A stretch of DNA of 45,088 nucleotides from Candidatus Saccharibacteria bacterium CG_4_10_14_0_2_um_filter_52_9 (GCA_903970515.1 CAJCJA010000024.1:1-45088), one strand, 5' to 3'; shown: positions 32,370-40,814, counted from the stretch's first letter. A program made the numbers and translations. The notes: generated from the sequence alone by a model not told the origin.

Positions 32370-33584
32370 TCAAGCGGCGATTTCAAGTCGGTGTTTCCAC
32401 GCAAGTTGCTCGTCGTAAAGAACATTTTGTTCCAGGCAGGCGTGAAAGATGCCGACCCATCGATTGGCGAGTTGTCGTATGGCTTGACGGTGCGTCTTGT
32501 TCCTCGCTCGTAATTCGTCGTAGTAGGCACGCGCGCCGGGTGATTTCGTGAGCGAGCAAAATGCCCACTGGTCCGCGGCGCTCGCGAGACGCTTGTTGCG
32601 TGAGTGACGCGCGAGCACGACTCTGGCTTTACCTGATGCTTTGGTCACCGGCGACGTGCCAGCGTAATTCCTGCGAGACTTGGCATCGGCGTAGCGGTTC
32701 GGGTCGTCCCCGAACTCGCCCAGCACCCGGGCGCCGAGGACCATCCCGAGTCCTGGCAGGGAGAGGATGATCTTCGCGTCCGGGTGCTGTTCAAAATCCT
32801 CGGTGAGCGCTCGCTCGAGTTCGTTGATCGTGTCGCTGTAAGCACGAATCATGGCCACGTGGGCGCTCGTTATCTTGCCGAAGGCTGCTTCTACCCGAGG
32901 TCGTTCGCGCAACTGTTCTTCGCGCAGCGCCTGTTGGATCTTCGTGGCCGTACGTTCTATGTTGCGCTGGCGGCCACCGCGGCGAAACGCCGACGTGATC
33001 TTGGACAGTGAGAGCGCTCGAGCGAGCGATGGCGTCGGAGCGATGGCCAAAATTTCAACGGCGTCGCCGTCGTCGAGATCAGTCCCAAAGGCGTTGAGGG
33101 CCCCGGGGTAATAATCCTTCAGAGCGTTGCGCAAGGCGTTCTTCTCACGTTGACGAGCCCAAATGGCGTTCTGGTGGGCGCGGGCCAACACCTTGATCGC
33201 GTCGGCATCTTCTGAATCACCCGCCACCTCGCGATGGTTGTGACGATCGGTGCGCACGAGGTCGGCCAAAACCTTGGCGTCGCCAGGATCGGACTTCGAA
33301 CCCGAGGTGACGTGACGCTCGCGATAGCGCGCGACCGACATCGGGTTCAGTGCGTAGACGCGATAGTTCGCACCCAGCATGGCGGTCACGATGAGACCCC
33401 GATCCTTTTCAATGCCCACGATTACTTCGTCCGGCTCTTGGGCGTGTGGCGCCAACAATTCGTGCAACAACCGCACACCTTCAAGTGTGTCCTCGATCCT
33501 GCGTCGTCCAAGGATGTCGCCCGCTTCGTCAAGAACACAGATGTCGTGGTGGGACTCGGCCCAATCCACTCCGACGAAAATCAT
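32370..33584 (-). CDS. IS110-family transposase
   Basis: 404 residues, apparently intact. DEDD domain: D7 (VGVDWAES), E59 (VGIEKDRG), D99 and D102 (SKSDPGDAKVLADL). The C-terminal Tnp_IS116/110/902 domain has LPGLGMVLGARVLGEFGDDP and YAGTSPVTKASGKA with the candidate nucleophile Ser. IS110 recombinases use a bridge RNA encoded in the noncoding end of the element to choose target and donor. Strong RBS GGAGGTG at 33596-33590. Confidence 0.92.
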   Translation of the reverse strand: MIFVGVDWAESHHDICVLDEAGDILGRRRIEDTLEGVRLLHELLAPHAQEPDEVIVGIEKDRGLIVTAMLGANYRVYALNPMSVARYRERHVTSGSKSDPGDAKVLADLVRTDRHNHREVAGDSEDADAIKVLARAHQNAIWARQREKNALRNALKDYYPGALNAFGTDLDDGDAVEILAIAPTPSLARALSLSKITSAFRRGGRQRNIERTATKIQQALREEQLRERPRVEAAFGKITSAHVAMIRAYSDTINELERALTEDFEQHPDAKIILSLPGLGMVLGARVLGEFGDDPNRYADAKSRRNYAGTSPVTKASGKARVVLARHSRNKRLASAADQWAFCSLTKSPGARAYYDELRARNKTHRQAIRQLANRWVGIFHACLEQNVLYDEQLAWKHRLEIAA

Positions 33585-33800
33585 TTATTCACCTCCGTTG
33601 CTAGTTGGAACGAGCCTCGAGGCAACGGCGGCGACCTAATGGATTAGTGCTCCTGGCACGACACCCCTCCAGCCTTCTCCGTCAACCTCGCCGACCGACC
33701 GGGACACGCTCTAGGCTTGAAGCTCAAGGCTTTGGACGTACTAGTGTTCACCAATCAGCAGCTCGGTGAAAAGTTTCTCGCAAAATCAAGCAACCTTCCA
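33585..33800 (-). ncRNA. Candidate bridge-RNA leader of IS110 element
   Basis: About 215 bp of noncoding DNA upstream of the transposase. It is rich in inverted repeats: CCGTTGC/GCAACGG (33595-33601 and 33622-33628, enclosing the 10-bp palindrome GCCTCGAGGC), CTAAT-GG-ATTAG (33635-33646), and CTTGA-AGC-TCAAG near 33713-33725. The first stem overlaps the transposase ribosome site, so folding could limit translation. In IS110-group elements the bridge RNA lies here; the exact ends and loops cannot be set from one copy. Confidence 0.45.
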
Positions 33801-33858
33801 CTCCCATTAGGACGTGATCAGGGGATATTCGACGATTAAGTACAGAAAGGCGCCTAGG

Positions 33859-33873
33859 TGTACACAATGTACA
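33859..33873 (+). promoter_or_regulatory. Operator with two TGTACA hexamers
   Basis: TGTACA at 33859-33864 and again at 33868-33873, 3 bp apart, each a palindrome, with the antitoxin ATG at 33867/33873 within or next to it. The E. coli YefM-YoeB complex binds operators with a TGTACA core, so this is a likely autoregulatory site. Confidence 0.55.
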
Positions 33874-34148
33874 TGAGTACCGATAGGTCGTTCGACATCA
33901 CCGAAGCCAGAAAACAACTGGCGACGATAATCGACCACGCTCGTGCCGACCATGAACCGGTCTATCTCACGAGGCGTGGTCAAAGAATTGCTGCGGTCAT
34001 TGACGCTGATGATCTCGATGGGATTTTGTCCCTCGCCGAAGACATGGCGGATATTCGCGCAGCGGAGGAGGCTCGAGCGGAAATGCGCGCAACCGGTGAG
34101 GCGCCGATCCCGTGGGAACAGGTCAAAATCGATCTCGGATTGGTGTGA
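33873..34148 (+). CDS. Phd/YefM-type antitoxin
   Basis: 91 residues from ATG 33873 (MSTDRSFDITEARKQLATII); ATG 33867 and GTG 33858 are alternatives. The N-terminal Phd/YefM DNA-binding part DITEARKQLATIIDHARADH is followed by VYLTRRGQRIAAVIDADDLD and an acidic disordered tail ending IPWEQVKIDLGLV that would wrap the toxin. GTGA overlap with the RelE gene. Confidence 0.88.
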   Translation: MSTDRSFDITEARKQLATIIDHARADHEPVYLTRRGQRIAAVIDADDLDGILSLAEDMADIRAAEEARAEMRATGEAPIPWEQVKIDLGLV

Positions 34149-34396
34149 CGTATCAGATTGATTTGTCACCAACAGCTTCTCGTCAACTTCGCAAGTTCTC
34201 GCCAGCTGTTCGACGACGAATTCAAGCAGTTCTGGAATTACTAGCTGAGAATCCTCGACCCCCATCGGCGACACGTCTGGTAGGTGGCGAGGGTGAGTGG
34301 AGGGTCCGAACCGGCGACTACCGCGACATCTACGAAATCAACGACGGTCGACTGCTGGTCATTGTCCTTCGGATGGGTCATCGGCGCGAGACATGA
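34145..34396 (+). CDS. RelE-type toxin
   Basis: 83 residues from GTG 34145, which overlaps the antitoxin stop (GTGA); the longer frame to 34112 is not needed. LSPTASRQLRKFSPAVRRRI, RLVGGEGEWRVRTGDYRDIY and VIVLRMGHRRE match RelE/ParE-fold ribosome-dependent mRNA interferases, with the catalytic Arg/Tyr/His set plausible in the C-terminal half. Forms a complete toxin-antitoxin pair near the IS110 element. Confidence 0.9.
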   Translation: MTYQIDLSPTASRQLRKFSPAVRRRIQAVLELLAENPRPPSATRLVGGEGEWRVRTGDYRDIYEINDGRLLVIVLRMGHRRET

Positions 34397-34641
34397 GCGG
34401 TGAGAAAGATGGATTTTTAGTTTCTGTTGGAGAAGATTTTCGATTGCGACTCACCGAATGCTGAAGTCGCGTAGTGGCGGACGGTCGAACTTTTTGTACT
34501 ACACTCCCGAGGTCGGACTTGCTTCAATGCGGACCTCTACTGAACTGCGAGTAAAATTCCGTGTCTTCATCGGCACGACCATTAGCAGTGATTCTCGAAG
34601 GAAGCCGCGTTGCCTAAAGAACCGCGACGTTTTTGCGACGA

Positions 34642-34914
34642 TTAAATGACTTCGAGGATCTCGATTCGTGGTGTGCCCTGCACGCCACTGTTCTTCATCG
34701 CCTCGGCGAGTGCGGGATTGGCGGCGAAAGCGCGGGCGGCGTCGAGTGACGCGAAGCTCTGCGAGACGACCACCGTGTTTCGTTCCTCTGGATCGCGGAA
34801 CACACGCACGCTGGTCACGCCACCGGCGTCCCGCACGGGTTTGCCGGCGTCGAATCCCTTCTTCCATTCTTCAAAGTCCTTCACCACTGCTCGGGTGATT
34901 ACCTCTGCGGCCAT
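34642..34914 (-). CDS. Antibiotic-biosynthesis-monooxygenase-like small protein
   Basis: 90 residues from ATG 34914, chosen because GGAGA lies 8 bp upstream. AAEVITRAVVKDFEEWKKGF and VVVSQSFASLDAARAFAANP look like the dimeric alpha-beta barrel (ABM/EthD-like) fold, with VRVFRDPEERNTVVV as a strand pair. No catalytic residues can be named. Cytoplasmic. Confidence 0.7.
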   Translation of the reverse strand: MAAEVITRAVVKDFEEWKKGFDAGKPVRDAGGVTSVRVFRDPEERNTVVVSQSFASLDAARAFAANPALAEAMKNSGVQGTPRIEILEVI

Positions 34915-34972
34915 TTTTGATGTCTCCTTCAAGTAAGGGCAAACAATTTCTCGATCGACTTTACCAAGGCTG

Positions 34973-34997
34973 AAAAAGTGGCGCGAGTGTCTCGCGC
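34973..34997 (-). terminator. Intrinsic terminator, minus strand
   Basis: On the minus strand GCGCGAG-ACA-CTCGCGC (7-bp GC stem, 3-nt loop) is followed by CACTTTTTC. It would end transcripts of the ribbon-helix-helix gene at 35120-35455. Confidence 0.65.
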
Positions 34998-35119
34998 AGT
35001 TGAAGCAAGCAAATAATTAATTTTCATCACTTGTGGCAGCTAAGTATTCAATGAGCAGGGTCACCCTGCGTCCCTTCGGATCACCACGCACGAGGTCGGC
35101 GAAGGAGCCTTCGTGGAAG

Positions 35120-35455
35120 TCACTCAGGTCGCTTTGGTCGAGATCCTGAACGCAACGTCTTCACGTACGTTTCGCCATCGTCTCCGCGATTCGTCCACGA
35201 CCCGATGGGTTCGCGCGTGATGGTGAGGTCCTCAGAGAGAGAACGAGACGTTCCGTTGATTCTTTCCACTGCATTCCTCATGAGTGCCGACAAAGATTTG
35301 CCCATACGCGCCGACTCTTCGTCGATGACGCGTCGCTCTTCAGTGGTGAGCGAGATCGGCACCATTTGCTTGATCGAGGTCTGCAACACTCGCCCCAGAG
35401 GACCAACGTTTGCTATCTCTTTCTTGGAGTGAGACGACTCCTCGACCAGAAGCAA
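35120..35455 (-). CDS. Ribbon-helix-helix-like small protein
   Basis: 111 residues as an open frame; the start is uncertain (35455 TTG, or ATG 35365 at MVPISLTTEERRVIDEESAR). The segment VPISLTTEERRVIDEESARM, then GKSLSALMRNAVERI, is a typical ribbon-helix-helix DNA-binding unit as in MobC-, CopG- or antitoxin-type proteins. The C-terminal tail is charged and probably disordered. No toxin or relaxase lies next to it. The divergent 12-bp palindrome at 35484-35512 could be its operator. Confidence 0.55.
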   Translation of the reverse strand: MLLVEESSHSKKEIANVGPLGRVLQTSIKQMVPISLTTEERRVIDEESARMGKSLSALMRNAVERINGTSRSLSEDLTITREPIGSWTNRGDDGETYVKTLRSGSRPKRPE

Positions 35456-35483
35456 TTAGTGGCATTTAACAGCGCCACCTGAT

Positions 35484-35512
35484 AACGTGATGTCAGTTAG
35501 TGACATCACGTT
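35484..35512. promoter_or_regulatory. 12-bp perfect inverted repeat (operator-like)
   Basis: AACGTGATGTCA (35484-35495), 5-bp spacer GTTAG, TGACATCACGTT (35501-35512). It lies between the divergent ribbon-helix-helix gene and the epimerase gene. The core TGATGTCA-N5-TGACATCA looks like a dimer binding site. It lacks the T-run of a terminator. Confidence 0.6.
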
Positions 35513-35556
35513 TCCTTCACGGTCACGTGAAGAGCGTGGAATCGGAGGCATTTAGT

Positions 35557-36486
35557 ATGCGCGTTTTCATTACCGGCGCGTCCGGTTGGATTGGTTCCGC
35601 TGTAGTTCCAGAGCTCAAGACTGCTGGCCACGAGGTCGTTGGTATTGCCCGTTCGGATTCGTCCGCCGCCGCCCTCGTTGGCGCAGGTGTGCACGTACAT
35701 CGCGGCACGCTCGATGACCTTGATCTGTTGCACCGTTTGGCGAGCGATTCAGACGGCGTCATTCATCTCGCGTTCAAACACGACTTGGCGTTTTCGGGAA
35801 ACTTTCAGGGCGCCGCTGATGCGGACCGACGCGCCGTAGAGGTATTCGGCGACGCATTGGCGAACACAAATCGACCGTTCGTGCTTGCGTCGGGGACACT
35901 GGGTTTGGCATTGGGCCAAGTCGCGACCGAGCGAGATGGCCATGACGCCTTTGCGGACGCTGCTTCGAACGCAGGTCCCGAAACTCGAAGGGCGACGGCG
36001 GAACTAGTGCTCTCCTTCGCCTCTCGCGGTATTCGTTCGTCCATCATTCGTCTGGCGCCGACCAATCATGGCAATGGGGATAACGGCTTCATGGCTGCCC
36101 TCGTGGACATCGCCCGCCAGAAAGGCGTCGCAGGTTACGTCGGCGACGGAACCAATCGTTGGCCCGCTGTTCATCGTCTCGACTCGGCCGTGCTCTTTCG
36201 TCTCGCCCTGGAGAATGCGCCAGCGGGCGCCACCTTGCACAGTGTCGCAGAGGAGGGAATTGCGCTTCGCGACATCGCCGAGATGATTGGAAGGCATCTC
36301 AATGTTGCCGCGACCCCTATCGATTCCGAGGATGCGAACGAACACTTCAGCTGGCTCGCGCGCTGGGTAGGCGTTGACTCGCCGTGCTCGAGCCTCGTCA
36401 CCCAAGAACTCATGGCGTGGAAGCCGGAACAGGTCGGTCTTCTAGAAGACCTCGATCAAGGTCATTACTTCAACGAGGTCAAGTAG
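35557..36486 (+). CDS. NAD(P)-dependent epimerase/dehydratase (extended SDR)
   Basis: 309 residues from ATG 35557 with GGAGG 8 bp upstream. FITGASGWIGSAV (Rossmann GxxGxxG), LDDLDLLHRLASDSDGVIHL, LASGTLGLAL with the Ser position, then a long C-terminal part RLAPTNHGNG, VHRLDSAVLFRLALE and HSVAEEGIALRDIAEMIGRH. The usual YxxxK is not evident in the expected place (residues ~135-150 read AFADAASNAGPETRRATAEL), as in atypical SDRs of this branch. Function unknown; possibly a ligand-sensing reductase. Confidence 0.85.
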   Translation: MRVFITGASGWIGSAVVPELKTAGHEVVGIARSDSSAAALVGAGVHVHRGTLDDLDLLHRLASDSDGVIHLAFKHDLAFSGNFQGAADADRRAVEVFGDALANTNRPFVLASGTLGLALGQVATERDGHDAFADAASNAGPETRRATAELVLSFASRGIRSSIIRLAPTNHGNGDNGFMAALVDIARQKGVAGYVGDGTNRWPAVHRLDSAVLFRLALENAPAGATLHSVAEEGIALRDIAEMIGRHLNVAATPIDSEDANEHFSWLARWVGVDSPCSSLVTQELMAWKPEQVGLLEDLDQGHYFNEVK

Positions 36487-36549
36487 CTCTGCGTCCCGGA
36501 AACCCCGTCCAAGCACTTTGGAGAATTAGGGCGGAGGTACTGGGGAGTT

Positions 36550-37176
36550 TTAGTCTTTGCCTTCGAGTACGGCAACGCCATCGCCATTCAGGTCGGAGAG
36601 AGCTCCCTTCCTTCCGGTCATTGCGAGGACGAGCGACTGCAGAGGGCCCGAGACGACGGGACCGGTGCCATGCGACCAGTTGACGTCGGTGGCGTGCAGC
36701 TGGACCCCAGCGATCCGACGTTTGCTTCCAATCAACAAATTTGATTTCTTCCAATTGTCGGCAACGGCGATGAGTGCCGCTTCGGGAGTCTGGTGCTTGA
36801 TACCCAACGGTCGGCGGATGTCCTCACCGTGGACCACTATCTCGCCGAGCATCGCAATCACGGGTGCTGGCGGACGATTGGTCGTGGTGGTACGTGCCTG
36901 GAGACGCCGAATCAACTCGCTGGGCTCCAAGGCACCGAGTTTCTTCGCGTCGCGATCGGCGAAGACGTCGAATTTGAACCCGGCGCTCGCTAGCTGCTTG
37001 TAGAAGTTGAACGTGGTTTGTTCAGCGGCTGACAAAACATGTCCGACCACTTCCTTGACGTTCCAGGCGCCGCACCATGAAGCGGCGGACCATTGCTCGG
37101 GTGAGAGCGACGACAATGTCTCGACGAGGCTCTCGCGTTCACGGTGGATATTGGTCCATACATCCTGTTTATTCAT
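36550..37176 (-). CDS. Maleylpyruvate isomerase family (mycothiol-dependent) enzyme
   Basis: 208 residues. LSPEQWSAASWCGAWNVKEVV, GHVLSAAEQTTFNFY (metal-site His), ... IVVHGEDIRRPLGI is the TIGR03083 signature with the second His/Asp ligand set. DinB-like four-helix fold. Mycothiol-dependent members isomerise or transfer thiols; this supports an actinobacterial host. Convergent with the epimerase gene. Confidence 0.87.
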   Translation of the reverse strand: MNKQDVWTNIHRERESLVETLSSLSPEQWSAASWCGAWNVKEVVGHVLSAAEQTTFNFYKQLASAGFKFDVFADRDAKKLGALEPSELIRRLQARTTTTNRPPAPVIAMLGEIVVHGEDIRRPLGIKHQTPEAALIAVADNWKKSNLLIGSKRRIAGVQLHATDVNWSHGTGPVVSGPLQSLVLAMTGRKGALSDLNGDGVAVLEGKD

Positions 37177-37300
37177 GTTTCCCCCTCATTGTTGATGCAC
37201 GACATACTCAAGCGGCCGCCGATGTGACGACAAAAATGGAAACCTGACGCGGTCATTGGTGTTGCACTTCGGTGCGAGCAGAGAAGCATTCGCTGGGAAG

Positions 37301-38560
37301 TCATTGCGCGTTGACTTCCTTCTGGATCGAGCGACAGCGGTGTTCGATGAACGCGCGCTCCACCTCATTTTCACTTAGCTCCAGCGCAAATTCATAGGAG
37401 GCGAGGGCTTGGTCGGTGCGACCTATCCGATACAAGAAATCAGCTCGCGCACATTCGTAGTAGGTGTACTGGGCTAGGAATGGATCACCCGAGAGCTCTT
37501 CGAGCGCGGTGAGTCCCGCTGCGGGCCCTTCGGAGAATCCCACCGCGACGGCTCGATTGAGAGCAACCACCGGCGATGGCCAGGTGAGCAAAAGGACGTC
37601 GTAGATCGCAACGATCTCTTTCCAGTCAGTCTCAGAGAATGAGGGGGCCTCGGCGTGTACGGCGCCGATGGCGGCCATCAGTGCGTAACGCGACGGCGGG
37701 CGGTGCGTGAGTGATTCACGCACGAGGGCAATCCCTTCCTCGATGGCTTCGTGATCCCACCGCGATCGGTCTTGATCCGCGAGCAAGACGAGCGTTCCTT
37801 CCTTCGACGTGCGCGTGTCGCGCCGAGAATCCGAGAGAAGTATGTGGGCGAGAAGTCCCGCGACGCCGGGATCGGTGGGCAGGAGTTCGCGAAGCATTCT
37901 CGCAAGTTGCAGCGCGCGGCTCGTCAAATCCGTACGAACGAGGCTGGCGCCCGAAGGCGCCGTGTGACCAGTGCTGAACACCAGATGCACGACTTCGAGC
38001 ACCGCATCAATTCGCTCCGGCAGCTCCTTGGGGGCGGGCACGTGGTAGGGGATCCTTGAAATAGAGATTTTCCTCTTGGCGCGGGTCAGCCGCGCCGCCA
38101 TTGCCGTCTCTTTGATGAGGAATGCTCGGGCCACTTCGGGCGTCGTGAGTCCGCAAACGAAGCGAAGAGTGAGAGCGACTTGGGACTCGAGGTCGAGCGC
38201 TGGATGGCAGCACGTGAAGATGAGCCGTAAGCGGTCGTCGTCAATCTCTTCGCTGTCAAGCCGCGCGTCGACGCCATCGTGTTCGGATTCGACCATTGGC
38301 AAGAGACGTTCATGGTTCGCACGCCGCCGCTGCTGATCAATGGCGAGACGCCGTGCGACGGTCGTGAGCCATGCACCGGGCCTCGTGGGGACGCCATTCA
38401 AAGTCCAATCCGTGAGGGCGCGCACGTACGCTTCTTGGACGCACTCTTCAGCGACATCGATATCGCGCGTCACCCTCACGGTGGCCGACAAAACGTACGC
38501 CCATTCGCTGCGGTGGGCTTCGGCCACCGCAAACTCTGCGTCGGAGCGTGACGTACTCAG
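37301..38560 (-). CDS. ECF sigma factor (ECF42-like, with TPR-rich C-terminus)
   Basis: About 419 residues. Sigma2: HRSEWAYVLSATVRVTRDID, EECVQEAYVRALTDW; sigma4: QVALTLRFVCGLTTPEVARA, AMAARLTRAKRKI; then a long C-terminal domain (DUF6596/TPR) FSTGHTAPSGASLVRTDLTS and ALNRAVAVGFSEGPAAGLTA. GTG 38527 starts at MAEAHRSEW. The same frame runs 11 codons further up to CTG 38560 (reading STSRSDAEFAVAEAH), which overlaps the TGA of the YCII gene as CTGA. The longer start fits the family better but uses a rare codon. Confidence 0.88.
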   Translation of the reverse strand: MSTSRSDAEFAVAEAHRSEWAYVLSATVRVTRDIDVAEECVQEAYVRALTDWTLNGVPTRPGAWLTTVARRLAIDQQRRRANHERLLPMVESEHDGVDARLDSEEIDDDRLRLIFTCCHPALDLESQVALTLRFVCGLTTPEVARAFLIKETAMAARLTRAKRKISISRIPYHVPAPKELPERIDAVLEVVHLVFSTGHTAPSGASLVRTDLTSRALQLARMLRELLPTDPGVAGLLAHILLSDSRRDTRTSKEGTLVLLADQDRSRWDHEAIEEGIALVRESLTHRPPSRYALMAAIGAVHAEAPSFSETDWKEIVAIYDVLLLTWPSPVVALNRAVAVGFSEGPAAGLTALEELSGDPFLAQYTYYECARADFLYRIGRTDQALASYEFALELSENEVERAFIEHRCRSIQKEVNAQ

Positions 38561-38901
38561 GTTGGCCTGATGGGTCGAACTTCGACCCCACCGGTGGGTG
38601 AAGGAACGTCCTTGGCGATAGCGAGCGCTTCATCGAGATCGGCGGCCTCAATTAGGTAGTACCCGCCGAGAGCTTCTTTGGTCTCGACGAACGCACCATC
38701 CGTGACGGCAACTTTGCCACTTTTGTCATGGCGAATGCTCGTGGCGCTCGATGTTGCGTGTAGAGCGTTGCCGCCACGCAAACTCCCACCGTGCTTTTCG
38801 CCAAAGGCCATGTGCTCTTTCATGAGTTTTTCGCCGTGGGCAGGATCACTCCACATAGGGTCCGAATAATCCTGGTAAATCATGATTAAATACTCTGACA
38901 C
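38557..38901 (-). CDS. YCII-related (DGPF) protein, partner of sigma factor
   Basis: 114 residues from GTG 38901 with GGAG 5 bp upstream; the longer frame to 38928 has no support. SEYLIMIYQDYSDPMWSD, GGNALHATSSATSIRHDKSG, VTDGAFVETKEALGGYYLIE and EVRPIRPT are standard YCII/DGPF-domain sequence. ECF42-type sigma genes are regularly coupled to such genes. The YCII fold may sense a small molecule; no enzyme activity is proven. Confidence 0.9.
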   Translation of the reverse strand: MSEYLIMIYQDYSDPMWSDPAHGEKLMKEHMAFGEKHGGSLRGGNALHATSSATSIRHDKSGKVAVTDGAFVETKEALGGYYLIEAADLDEALAIAKDVPSPTGGVEVRPIRPT

Positions 38902-39088
38902 GTCAGCTCCTTCGTTCGTTCGGGACATCCCCGCATTTCAACGACGAATGTCAATCCACAAAATCGACAACTCTGCACAAGTATTGCAAATGCTCTCGTC
39001 GGTTGCCCAAGAATTCTTCCCATGCACCTGTCCTGGATAACGCACTTTGTCGGCGCCGGGGATCCCGAGCGCCCGACGCCCGAACCCA

Positions 39089-39438
39089 CTAGGTCAGCCT
39101 TCGTTCGCTCGTCCAGTGCGAGAGTAGGTATCGATGTGAAGGCTGCAGTCTTCGAAGAACAGACGAGACGTGGGTCTCCACGGTCTCGGGCGATACGCCC
39201 GGCTCGATACCGACATGTTGGCTTAACCTCTGGCGATCAGACGAAGGACCTGACGTTTTCGGGAGGACAACTCATCGAGTTCAGGATTGCCGCCTGACTC
39301 TTGGTTGGACAACACGGGATCTCCTGCGAATGCGTCGAGTACGAATCCTGCGAGTCGAGGGGCAAAGACGGCGGTGGGAACGTTGGAGGTGCCAGTACCC
39401 GCCAACGCCTTCGTGAATGTCGCGACGCACGTGGGCAT
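39089..39438 (-). pseudogene. LuxR/NarL-type response-regulator remnant (frameshift)
   Basis: Minus strand from 39438: FAPRLAGFVLDAFAGDPVLS, then LDELSSRKRQVLRLIARG and a stop at 39225-39223. Reading on one base shifted gives LSQHVGIEPGVSPETVETHV, then SSVLRRLQPSH and a stop at 39091. Joined, this is a near-complete LuxR helix-turn-helix (SxRxRQVLRLIARGLS...VSPETVETHVSSVLRRL). A one-base deletion at about 39225 explains it. No receiver domain was found upstream, so the gene is also truncated. Confidence 0.65.
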
Positions 39439-39703
39439 TGGATGGGTACGGTACTCGGGTAATTACTTCCACTATCAATTCGGCGTATCACTCCCTGCGC
39501 CAAGGCTTGATCCCGCTTCGCTCAAGCGAGCGCCCCATTTGACGCTCAAGGCGAGGGTGGGCATTGGGCACATCATCATCGTCAGATCCACGTAATAAGC
39601 CCGGCGGCTTCTTCATTTCAGACGGACGGGGCATTTCTACGACCAGATTTGTGCGGTCTCGCTCAAGTATTATCGCCGCACGCGTGGTCGCCGCAGGAAG
39701 CGA

Positions 39704-40015
39704 CTACGCCTCGTGAGATTCGAAGACCCGCTGATACGTCTCCTCTGACACCGAGATGTCGTACCACGAGTAGAAATCTTCTCGCCCCCGACGCTGCGCC
39801 GCGAGGTGCTCGGGATGTTGGGCCCACGCGCGATGGCTGTCGCGGTCGCGAAAACGGACAATCGTGACTCGTTCGCCGTCCTCGGAGCGGTAGAACGTTT
39901 GATCGATGAAGCCGTTCATCGAGCGGACGAATGCCCTCATCTGGGCGGCGACCTTTTGATAGGGCTCTTCGACGCCAGGACGTAATCGACTTCGAAAGAC
40001 GGTCACTATCGTCAC
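39704..40015 (-). CDS. Antibiotic biosynthesis monooxygenase (ABM) family protein
   Basis: 103 residues. MTIVTVFRSRLRPGVEEPYQ, FIDQTFYRSEDGERVTIVRF and SHRAWAQHPEHLAAQRRGRE are typical of the ABM dimeric ferredoxin-like fold that oxidises aromatic or haem substrates without cofactor, or acts as a small stress enzyme. Substrate not predictable. No ribosome site was recognised. Confidence 0.88.
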   Translation of the reverse strand: MTIVTVFRSRLRPGVEEPYQKVAAQMRAFVRSMNGFIDQTFYRSEDGERVTIVRFRDRDSHRAWAQHPEHLAAQRRGREDFYSWYDISVSEETYQRVFESHEA

Positions 40016-40103
40016 GGATTTAGTTTGTCATGACCGATGAGCTTCGACTGAATGTCGTGCCCGCAGCCGCCTTTGCTCTTTCGAAAGGTGCGGTCAAGGC
40101 ACT

Positions 40104-40814
40104 TCAACGTTCGTTAATGGCGGTGACGATGCTTTGGGCGAATTCATCGGGACGCGAGAGGAACGGGTGATGTCCCGCGGCGAACTCAACGGGCCGCGTG
40201 TCGCCTTTGACGCGCCGGCGCTGCACTTCGGGCGGCGTGGCGAGATCTTCGGTGCAGATGAAGTACGTCGCGGGTTTTTGTCGCCACGCAATCATTCGCG
40301 GGGCTTGCGTGAAGGGCGCGAGCGATTGGCGCGTGAGACGTTGAAGGGCTTGCTCGGTCGTTTCTTCGTCGCAGTCTTGGAGGAAGAACTCGCGAATCAT
40401 GGCGGGATCGACGCCGATCGTGCCGTCGTCGCCGGGTCGCAACCACGGGGCGGGGTCTGCCGCGGTGAGGTCAGCTTGGGACTGACCGGCGTCGGGCATG
40501 ACGGACGTCACGTACAGCAATTGGGTGACGCGTTCGTCAGCACCGGCTTCGGTGATTACCATCCCGCCGTAGGAGTGGCCGAGAAGGACAACGGGCCCGT
40601 CGATCGCGGCGATGACGTCGCGACACGCTCTGACGTCGTCATAGAGGTCGCCAAGCGAGTCGCTTTTTTCGCCGCAACTTGGCAGTGCCACCACAGTGGA
40701 ATTAACACCAAGTTTGAAGAGTGGTCGCTCCATTTGATGCCACCACCACTCGGCGTCGCGAACACACGCGCCATGGACGAAAACAAGAGTGGTCACTGAG
40801 AGGACCGTCGCCAA
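40104..40814 (-). CDS. Alpha/beta hydrolase
   Basis: 236 residues. TTLVFVHGACVRDAEWWWHQ (oxyanion HG), VVLLGHSYGGMVITEAGA (nucleophile Ser), PEVQRRRVKGDTRPVEF and AAGHHPFLSRPDEF with the catalytic His. The acid is probably in FICTEDLATP. Resembles EstC/salicylate-esterase-like plant-type small esterases in length and motifs. The first residues (MATVLSV) may belong to a shorter form starting at GTG. Confidence 0.88.
   Translation of the reverse strand: MATVLSVTTLVFVHGACVRDAEWWWHQMERPLFKLGVNSTVVALPSCGEKSDSLGDLYDDVRACRDVIAAIDGPVVLLGHSYGGMVITEAGADERVTQLLYVTSVMPDAGQSQADLTAADPAPWLRPGDDGTIGVDPAMIREFFLQDCDEETTEQALQRLTRQSLAPFTQAPRMIAWRQKPATYFICTEDLATPPEVQRRRVKGDTRPVEFAAGHHPFLSRPDEFAQSIVTAINER

Noticed and set aside
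39287-39595. Plus-strand 102-codon frame
   Set aside because: Antisense to the LuxR remnant, with no recognisable domain or ribosome site.
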